Shown one piece after another: positions 58,858-64,000 of a stretch of 64,000 nt of DNA. Both the position numbers and the translations under genes were made by a program. A model generated the notes under the pieces. It was not told the DNA's origin. It saw only the letters and a program-made list of their open reading frames with translations, and ran no database searches. The stretch's first letter is position 1; every line of letters starts with the position of its first letter. The DNA comes from Alteribacillus sp041949975 (lineage in GTDB: Bacteria; Bacillota; Bacilli; Bacillales; Marinococcaceae), in assembly GCF_041949975.1 (NCBI RefSeq), contig NZ_JBHFQG010000006.1:105247-169246 (forward strand). Direction: 5' to 3'.

Positions 58858-59349
58858 GCGTACTTTATTCATTTCTTTTTCTGAAGTTTCGTTTTTTTTC
58901 TCTGATTCCTCATTTTTCTGACAGCGGTGGCATACACCATGAAACGTTAAACGGTGGTCTTTAATTTTGAAGTTCCAATCTTTTTCCACTATTTTTTCAA
59001 CATCACCGAGTAAGTCTTCTTGGATTTCGTCCACAGATCCACATTCTATACAGACAAGATGATGATGAAAGTGATCAGCTCCTTCTTTGCGAAGGTCATA
59101 TCTTGACACGCCGTCTCCAAAGTTTATTTTATCAACTACCTCTAGTTCATTAAGTAGTTCCAGTGTACGGTAAACCGTTGCTAAACCAATTTCCGGAGCT
59201 TTCTCTTTTACGAGCAAATAAACATCTTCTGCGCTAAGATGATCTTCTTCATGTTCAAGAAGCACTCGCACAGTCGCTTCCCTCTGGGGCGTAAGTTTAT
59301 AACTTTGAGAATGAAGTTGTTTTTTAATCCGTTCAATTCTTTGCTCCAT
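58855..59349 (-). CDS. fur: Ferric uptake regulator Fur
   Basis: A 164-residue Fur-family repressor. The N-terminal winged helix contains 'YKLTPQREATVRVLLEHEEDHLSAEDVYLLVKEKAPEIGLATVYRTLELL'; the dimerisation domain has 'DHFHHHLVCIECGSVDEI' and a second 'CHRC' pair near the end, giving the structural zinc Cys4 site. PerR and Zur are alternatives, but position next to yqzK and the autoregulatory box fit Fur. The C-terminus is a Lys/Glu-rich tail of about 15 extra residues. GGAGGG precedes the ATG. Confidence 0.93.
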   Translation of the reverse strand: MEQRIERIKKQLHSQSYKLTPQREATVRVLLEHEEDHLSAEDVYLLVKEKAPEIGLATVYRTLELLNELEVVDKINFGDGVSRYDLRKEGADHFHHHLVCIECGSVDEIQEDLLGDVEKIVEKDWNFKIKDHRLTFHGVCHRCQKNEESEKKNETSEKEMNKVR

Positions 59350-59412
59350 TAATTACCCTCCCCCTGATAAGCGGCTACGTTTTTATTATAATCACAGCTG
59401 GGAAGAGTGTCA

Positions 59413-59434
59413 AATGATAATAATAATTATCATT
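59413..59434. promoter_or_regulatory. Fur-box-like operator upstream of fur
   Basis: AATGATAAT and its complement ATTATCATT are separated by AATA, about 64 nt upstream of the fur start codon. The half-sites match the Fur consensus TGATAAT/ATTATCA, with a 4-nt rather than 1-nt spacer. Autoregulation is likely. Confidence 0.65.
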
Positions 59435-59476
59435 AAATTAAAATTATTATAATCTGAAAGTAGGATTTCCGTTCAT

Positions 59477-60115
59477 TTATATGGCCCAGTCTATAACACT
59501 CCGCATCATAACAGGAGATAAAAAACCCTCTATTGCCGCGGCACCGCTAAGAAGTACTAGTATTCCTCCTGATATTATTAAGGATCTTAAAATAACGGCA
59601 GGAACAGGAGTAGACCTGCTTTGTTTGAATAAATGTTTGATAATGCTTAAAGATATGCCAATTGAAATAACAGCCATTATCATATATGCAGGAATAACAA
59701 TGATATTTTGAGGGAGTATGGAAGCAAAGGCAAGAAAAAAACCTCCGCTTCCCATTTGCTGAACTAAAAATCCGATGGTAAAGCCAGAAACAACCCCTTT
59801 TAAAAACAGTAGAATTAAAATAAAAGGAACCCCTGCTACTGACAATCCCAATACCCACATTAAACCAATATAAGCAGCATGGTGAGACATACTTTGTAAA
59901 AAAATTTGACGGGCTGTTATGTCTGTTCCTGAATTAAATTGGGAAAGAAATTGCTGAAGATAATTATAAAGATCATTTTTTAACGGGAGAGACAAGCTAT
60001 TAACTAATACAGCTCCAAAAACCACTCCCATAAATAATAAAATGAGGGAAAACCAATAAAAAGACCGATATTCAAGCCAATGCTTTTGTATAAGTAACGA
60101 CATCGTCTGGAACAT
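59477..60115 (-). CDS. spoIIM: Stage II sporulation protein M
   Basis: A 212-residue membrane protein with five or so helices and the SpoIIM pattern: 'HAAYIGLMWVLGLSVAGVPFILILLFLKGVVSGFTIGFLVQQMGSGGFFLAFASILPQNIIVIPAYMIMAVISIGISL'. With SpoIID and SpoIIP it drives engulfment of the forespore. GAGGCAG precedes the ATG. Position between nudF and fur matches B. subtilis. Confidence 0.94.
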   Translation of the reverse strand: MFQTMSLLIQKHWLEYRSFYWFSLILLFMGVVFGAVLVNSLSLPLKNDLYNYLQQFLSQFNSGTDITARQIFLQSMSHHAAYIGLMWVLGLSVAGVPFILILLFLKGVVSGFTIGFLVQQMGSGGFFLAFASILPQNIIVIPAYMIMAVISIGISLSIIKHLFKQSRSTPVPAVILRSLIISGGILVLLSGAAAIEGFLSPVMMRSVIDWAI

Positions 60116-60218
60116 TACATACTGCCTCCCTGCCTTAATAGGACATGTTCTACTCTATGAACGGGGAAGCAAAACTATTACTGTTTCTCTTTTGTTTTAT
60201 TTTTATTGTAAATTAATC

Positions 60219-60752
60219 TCATTTCATTTTTTGTTTTATGTACTGAACCGCAAACACTGTCTTGGCGTCATGAATTTCTTCTGTTTCTATCATTTCTTCT
60301 GCTTCTTCTAAAGTGACTTCCATAATCTCCACAAATTCATCTTCATCCAATGACGTATCACCTTTAATCAGCTTATCTGTCTCAAAAATATGAACAATTT
60401 CATCTGCAAAGCCAGGAGAAGTATAAAAGGACAGCACTTTATTTAACTGATTCGTTTTATAGCCTGTTTCTTCTTCCAATTCTCTCGCTGCCGTCTCTTC
60501 CGGCTTTTCGTCCTTTTCCAATTTCCCTGCTGGTATTTCCACAATCTCTTTTTCAAGGGCTTTTCTAAATTGTTTAACCATCAAAATTTTATCATCCTCT
60601 GTTATTGCAATAAGCGCTACGGCTCCGGGATGATTAATTATTTCTCTTTTACTTGTTTTACCATTAGGCAGCTCCACATCATGAATGTTTAAATCCACTA
60701 TTCTTCCTTGATAGATTGATTTTTTATGTGTTGTATTTTCTGTTAATTTCAA
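60219..60752 (-). CDS. nudF: ADP-ribose pyrophosphatase (Nudix)
   Basis: A 177-residue Nudix hydrolase. The Nudix box reads 'GKLEKDEKPEETAARELEEETGY' (about 82-104, G-x5-E-x7-REVxEExGU type). 'GAVALIAITEDDKILMVKQFRKALEKEIVEIPAG' precedes it and 'YTSPGFADEIVHIFET' follows, both typical of NudF. It hydrolyses ADP-ribose to AMP and ribose phosphate. Start: TTG at 60752, 7 nt after GGAGGG; a GTG five codons earlier overlaps that site. Confidence 0.92.
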   Translation of the reverse strand: MKLTENTTHKKSIYQGRIVDLNIHDVELPNGKTSKREIINHPGAVALIAITEDDKILMVKQFRKALEKEIVEIPAGKLEKDEKPEETAARELEEETGYKTNQLNKVLSFYTSPGFADEIVHIFETDKLIKGDTSLDEDEFVEIMEVTLEEAEEMIETEEIHDAKTVFAVQYIKQKMK

Positions 60753-60803
60753 GATAGAACCCTCCACGCTAATATTGTATTGTTCTTTGTGTAACTAGTG
60801 AGA

Positions 60804-61862
60804 TTAGATATATTTCACTGAAGCAATAACTCCCTTTAAAAAGTCAGGATGGTTTGTGATATCACTTCCCATTGTACTAATAGAGGAAGGATATGCTTTA
60901 TACCATTCTAACCATGCCATCATCCATTCTTCTATCTCTTCAAAATAAATTTTTAAAAACGGAAGGTCACGAAGGCTCATTATCTGTTCTTCCAGCTGAA
61001 TCATCTTCTCTTCTGCCAAAATAGGAAGAACCATAGTCGAAGGAGCGTAGGTGAATTGCTTTAATGGTGTAACAGAATGATGGCTCAAACCAAAATGGCG
61101 CTGCCTTTTTTCTTGAAAAGATAAACGAGGCACCCAGACCGATTGACCTTTTAGTGCTCCAACTAAGTTCGCCCACCCAGCCACCGCCATTCCACTGAAC
61201 CCAAAAGGCGTATTTGTGCCAACTGTCCCATGCCCCATAGATACGATAAGAACATCTACTTCTTTTTTTAAAACCAGCCACTGTAATGCGTTTGGAATCG
61301 TAACTGCTTCAAACGTACCACCGAATGATTGTCCTGTTGTGACCACAGATACTCTTGGATCGCTTTTCCACATTCTCATATGATCACTAAGCCCTGCTGG
61401 CAATGCAGCTTCATCCGATAGAACAATTCCTACTCGTTGATTTTCTCTTTGCATAAAAAGCGCTCCCAGAATAATAGGAAGCATACTATGGAGTTCAGCG
61501 AGCAATACTTTTTTATCATTTAAATGAAAGGGGAGTTTGAAAATAGCATGATCAGGATGTTCTGGAGAATCTATTGCAAAAACACTATGCTGGCAAGCTG
61601 TATAACGTGCCTTCATAATATGCCCGCTTCCTTTTATAAAATGATTATTTTTGTAAGAAGTTATTACAATATCCCATCCGCCGGTCCCCAATTTCAGTCT
61701 TTCTGCAGTAGTATTCACTTTTATTGATTCTCCAGCCTCTACTCTTGCACAACAAGCGAAATACAATATTGCTTTCCCTGCTCCTCCGTCAGTTTTTAAT
61801 TTTTGCAGCCATTCGTCTTCTTCTATTATTTCTATGACTTGTACAGTTTTTTCTTCAAACAT
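60804..61862 (-). CDS. DUF3866 family protein
   Basis: A 352-residue soluble protein of the conserved but uncharacterised DUF3866 family, which often lies next to nudF and spoIIM in spore formers. Visible landmarks: 'AILYFACCARVEAGESIKVNTTAERLKLGTGGWDIVI', 'ALHSML/GALF' region, 'VSVVTTGQSFGGTFEAVTIPNALQWLV' and 'SMGHGTVGTNTPFGFSGMAVAGWANLVGAL'. Glycine-rich loops suggest nucleotide or phosphate binding, but no catalytic motif is recognised. GAGAGGTG precedes the ATG. Family name is from memory. Confidence 0.75.
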   Translation of the reverse strand: MFEEKTVQVIEIIEEDEWLQKLKTDGGAGKAILYFACCARVEAGESIKVNTTAERLKLGTGGWDIVITSYKNNHFIKGSGHIMKARYTACQHSVFAIDSPEHPDHAIFKLPFHLNDKKVLLAELHSMLPIILGALFMQRENQRVGIVLSDEAALPAGLSDHMRMWKSDPRVSVVTTGQSFGGTFEAVTIPNALQWLVLKKEVDVLIVSMGHGTVGTNTPFGFSGMAVAGWANLVGALKGQSVWVPRLSFQEKRQRHFGLSHHSVTPLKQFTYAPSTMVLPILAEEKMIQLEEQIMSLRDLPFLKIYFEEIEEWMMAWLEWYKAYPSSISTMGSDITNHPDFLKGVIASVKYI

Positions 61863-61909
61863 TTATTTTCACCTCTCTTTCCCCTTACGTAGATAAGTCT
61901 ATATAATTA

Positions 61910-62434
61910 TTAGAGAAGTTCTTCTATTATTTCCTCCAGCTGTTCAAAGTTTGTCTCACCAGCAATTTTTTCTGTAATAGTTCCATCACTTGCAATGACG
62001 TAAGTAGTTGGCAGGTATTGCAAATTGTACAGATCGGCGACTTCCCCTTCTTCATCTATCATGGCAGGTGTCTGCGTCATATCAAATTCCTCTACAAACT
62101 TCTCTGCTTCTGTTTGGTTACGTTCATATGAATTCATATTAATGGTCAAGACAGTTACTCCTTGATCATTATATTCTTTATGCAGTTCCATTAATTCTGG
62201 TATTTCTTTTGTACATGGTTCACACCAGGAGGCCCACATGTTCATAATTACAATATCTCCTTCATATGAAGATAAAGAGTGATTTTCTCCATTATACATG
62301 GGTAATGTAAAGTCCGCTGCTGCATCTCCTTTTTCGGTACCTACTTTTTGTACCGAAATGTTCGTAAACAATACATACCCAATTGCTACAACAGCTGCAG
62401 CTATTACAAGACTTGTGATGTATTTTTGTTTCAC
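61910..62434 (-). CDS. ResA/TlpA-like membrane-anchored thiol-disulfide oxidoreductase
   Basis: A 174-residue thioredoxin-fold protein anchored by one N-terminal helix (about 7-25) and facing outward. The active site is 'WASWCEPCTKEIPEL' (C-x2-C, about 71-74) and the cis-Pro is in 'YLPTTYVIASDG'. The CEPC motif is that of ResA, which reduces apocytochrome c haem-site disulfides before ResBC attaches haem. resA is missing from the res operon in this window, so this gene is the candidate; a StoA- or TlpA-like role in spore cortex or other exported proteins is the alternative. Start: GTG at 62434 behind GGGGG. Confidence 0.82.
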   Translation of the reverse strand: MKQKYITSLVIAAAVVAIGYVLFTNISVQKVGTEKGDAAADFTLPMYNGENHSLSSYEGDIVIMNMWASWCEPCTKEIPELMELHKEYNDQGVTVLTINMNSYERNQTEAEKFVEEFDMTQTPAMIDEEGEVADLYNLQYLPTTYVIASDGTITEKIAGETNFEQLEEIIEELL

Positions 62435-62634
62435 TTTTTATATTTCCCCCTGTCCTTGCATAAACTTTCATTATTCTTCTATTTTACTAGTTTTTAAAAT
62501 CATCTCCTACCTTGATTATGTGAACGGTCAGTGATCAATAGATCCTTAAGACAAAATTATCTTCCCAGCATAACTTGGGTTTGCTACACTTACTAAGGGA
62601 ACAAAGATCGCAAAAACACGAAGGAGTGAAATAA

Positions 62635-63468
62635 ATGAGTGTGTTAGAAGCATTAATTTTTGGAGTAGTACAAGGTATTGCAGAATTTCTCCCAATTTCT
62701 AGTACTGCTCATATTGTCATTGCTCAATTATTATTTGGATATTCCTTTCCCGGATTATCGTTTGAAGTTATTCTTCATTTAGGTTCAATCGTGGCAGTAG
62801 TGTTGTATTTTCGTGAGGACATTATCCATCTTATAAAAGCATTTTTCCGTTACTTATCACAAAGGCTGCCGCAGGATCGTCCTGAATTTTTCTTTGTCAT
62901 TTATATTATCATAGCAACTGGCATAACCGGTATTTTAGGAATTATATTGGAAGATGTGCTTGCAGACTCTATAAAAACTCCTGTTTTTGTAGCTTCTTCT
63001 CTAGCATTAACAGGCTTTTTTTTAATTTTAATTGAAAGGTTTCATAGAATCGGACACCGTACAGAAAAAGATATGAACCTTCTTGATGCCATTGTCGTTG
63101 GCCTTGCCCAAACCTTGGCTGTTCTTCCCGGAATTTCGCGCTCCGGCAGTACACTAATTGCTGCATTATATGCAGGTTTAAATAGAAAAACAGCTGTACG
63201 CTATTCCTTTCTATTATCCATACCTGTCATTTTAGGTTCTTCTGTTCTAGCGGTTGATGATTTAAACACAGGCAGTCTTGCATCGATAGGAACAATTCCG
63301 CTGATTATTTCGTTTATTGCCTCATTTATCACATCATGGATCGGTATTGTATGGCTTATTAACTTTTTAAATAAAGGCAGACTTATTTATTTTGCCATCT
63401 ACTGTTTTTTATTAGCCATCCTTGTTATTACAATGCTCGATAATTCAACAATCATACAAGAAGGATAG
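62635..63468 (+). CDS. uppP: Undecaprenyl-diphosphatase (UppP/BacA)
   Basis: A 277-residue polytopic membrane enzyme that recycles undecaprenyl diphosphate for cell wall synthesis and gives some bacitracin tolerance. Catalytic segments: 'GIAEFLPISSTAHIVI' (about 14-29) with Glu, Ser and His, 'EVILHLGSIVAV', and 'VLPGISRSGSTLIAAL' (about 163-178). AAGGAG precedes the ATG. Divergent from the ResA-like gene; followed by a repeat and an IS element. Confidence 0.95.
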   Translation: MSVLEALIFGVVQGIAEFLPISSTAHIVIAQLLFGYSFPGLSFEVILHLGSIVAVVLYFREDIIHLIKAFFRYLSQRLPQDRPEFFFVIYIIIATGITGILGIILEDVLADSIKTPVFVASSLALTGFFLILIERFHRIGHRTEKDMNLLDAIVVGLAQTLAVLPGISRSGSTLIAALYAGLNRKTAVRYSFLLSIPVILGSSVLAVDDLNTGSLASIGTIPLIISFIASFITSWIGIVWLINFLNKGRLIYFAIYCFLLAILVITMLDNSTIIQEG

Positions 63469-63479
63469 GGTTTGTATCC

Positions 63480-63712
63480 TTAGAAAAACTTGGCTTGTCG
63501 CCGTTTTAAAGGAAACCGCCTAAGTTAAAGGAACTTCTGCTAAGTTCGTGAACGTTGACACACAGGACGTTCTAATGTCGCCAATGCCACAGGGACGTGG
63601 CGTTTTTGGCGACGAGTGCGCAACGCATAAGTCACTACATCGTGTGGAAGTACGTCCTGTAGGAACGGTGGTGTTAGTACCTCCTGTACGTTGAAAGCCG
63701 TAGTTTTGCTTA
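63480..63712. repeat. Second repeat family: nested inverted repeats downstream of uppP
   Basis: An ORF-less stretch with several pairings: GAACTT/AAGTTC at about 63531-63547, ACAGGACG near 63563 with CGTCCTGT near 63653, and inside that GTCGCC/GGCGAC enclosing CCAC/GTGG. Two segments (63619-63651 and 63524-63553) match, in reverse complement, the apical insert of repeat copy A: 30 of 33 and 24 of 30 bases by eye. No coding potential was found. It fills the gap between uppP and the IS element. Confidence 0.7.
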
Positions 63713-63780
63713 TACTGTGTAAAAAAAGCCCGGATCAGTAAACGCACTGATTGGACTAACCTAAAATAATGGGACAATAT

Positions 63781-63832
63781 AAAACACCTTCGAAATGGTA
63801 CAATCAATTAAGTACATTCTCGGAGGTGTTTT
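63781..63832 (+). promoter_or_regulatory. Hairpin covering the ribosome-binding site of the IS transposase
   Basis: A 12-bp stem with one G-U pair has arms at 63781-63792 and 63821-63832; the right arm contains the GGAGGTG ribosome-binding site. An inner stem in the loop (63793-63800 with 63812-63818, one bulge) extends it. Transcripts entering from uppP would carry both arms and hide the site. Confidence 0.65.
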
Positions 63833-63835
63833 TGC

Positions 63836-64000
63836 ATGGGCAAAAACGTTTATTCTAAAGAAATAAAGTGGGCGGTTGTTCAAGACAAACTGAGTGGAAA
63901 ACGGACAAACCAAGAAATAATGGAGAAGTATGGGATTAAAAATGTCTCTCAAATTAAAACATGGATGAAGTGGTATAAAACGGGAGAGATGTATCGGTTT
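63836..64000 (+). CDS. IS3-family transposase OrfA, N-terminal part
   Basis: The first 55 residues (MGKNVYSKEIKWAVVQDKL...) of an IS3-type OrfA. It shows the helix-turn-helix pattern 'SKEIKWAVVQDKLSGKRTNQEIMEKYGIKNVSQIKTWMKWYKTGEMYRF', typical of the DNA-binding subunit that, by frameshifting into OrfB, makes the full transposase. It starts with ATG 5 nt after GGAGGTGTTTT. The gene continues outside the window, so whether it is intact is unknown. Confidence 0.82.
   Translation, partial: MGKNVYSKEIKWAVVQDKLSGKRTNQEIMEKYGIKNVSQIKTWMKWYKTGEMYRF

Larger units (their letters stand above)
63750..64000 (+). mobile_element. IS3-family insertion sequence, left end (runs off the window)
   Basis: Begins around 63750 with a TGGACTAACC-type end, followed by a hairpin over the ribosome-binding site and an OrfA transposase start. 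The exact terminal inverted repeat cannot be fixed without the right end, which lies outside the window. Confidence 0.65.

Noticed and set aside
63520..63952. Minus-strand frames over the terminal repeat and IS end
   Set aside because: Translations are Thr/Arg/Cys-rich and unlike proteins; they arise from the palindromic repeat and antisense of OrfA.

Overview
The window is a chromosomal segment of an endospore-forming, low-GC Gram-positive rod of the family Bacillaceae. It carries a full set of Bacillus-type sporulation and germination genes: spoIIAA-spoIIAB-sigF, spoIIM, spoVA, spmAB, dacB, dacF and a gerABC operon. Gene order strongly resembles the B. subtilis blocks ypbH-ypbG-recS-ypbB-fer, resBCDE-rluB-spmBA-dacB, scpAB-ypuF-ribT-rib-ppiB-lysA-spoVA-sigF-spoIIA-dacF, and pdp/pnp-deoB-xerD-yqzK-fur-spoIIM-nudF. 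The very acidic ferredoxin hints at a salt-tolerant species, but I cannot name the genus.

Layout. 0-5 kb: the ypbH/recQ/ypbB block. 5-9.5 kb: fer, a family I pyrophosphatase, a LysM-M14 peptidoglycan peptidase, and serA behind a T-box with a Ser (AGC) specifier. 9.5-14.5 kb: a hypothetical gene, an M23 endopeptidase with a frameshifted LysM tail, and a gerABC germinant receptor operon with a sigma-G-like promoter. 14.5-24.9 kb: an 11-gene cobalamin uptake and salvage operon (btuF-btuC-btuD/cbiZ-cbiB-cobD-cobU-cbiP-cobS-cobC-cobU2-pduO) behind an adenosylcobalamin riboswitch. 24.9-34.4 kb: a methyltransferase, resEDCB, rluB, spmBA and dacB. 34.5-38.5 kb: an accessory-looking stretch with a repeat element, a spoVAC-spoVAD-spoVAEb operon headed by a decayed YhcN/YlaJ-type lipoprotein gene, a start-less gene fragment and a DUF421 (YetF-like) gene. 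38.5-45.4 kb: scpAB, ypuF, ribT and ribDE-BA-H under an FMN riboswitch. 45.4-53 kb: ppiB, lysA, spoVAA-AB-AF, the spoIIA operon with a consensus-quality sigma-H promoter, and dacF. 53-58.5 kb: nucleoside salvage (pdp, two PNP paralogues, deoB), xerD and yqzK. 58.6-63.5 kb: a second copy of the repeat, fur with a Fur-box-like site, spoIIM, nudF, a DUF3866 gene, a ResA-like thioredoxin and uppP. 63.5-64 kb: a second repeat family and the left end of an IS3-family insertion sequence.

Most notable. (1) The spoVA genes are split: AA, AB and AF sit at the usual site, while AC-AD-AEb form a separate cluster with a YhcN/YlaJ lipoprotein and a nearby DUF421 gene. That make-up resembles the mobile spoVA2mob-type operons. 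(2) A structured, ORF-less repeat occurs twice, and each time its tail abuts the U-tract of a rho-independent terminator. One copy carries an apical segment matching a different repeat next to the IS3 element. (3) Two genes (the M23 peptidase and the lipoprotein) carry opposing single-base indels that interrupt otherwise recognisable C-termini. I saw no tRNA, rRNA or CRISPR array.
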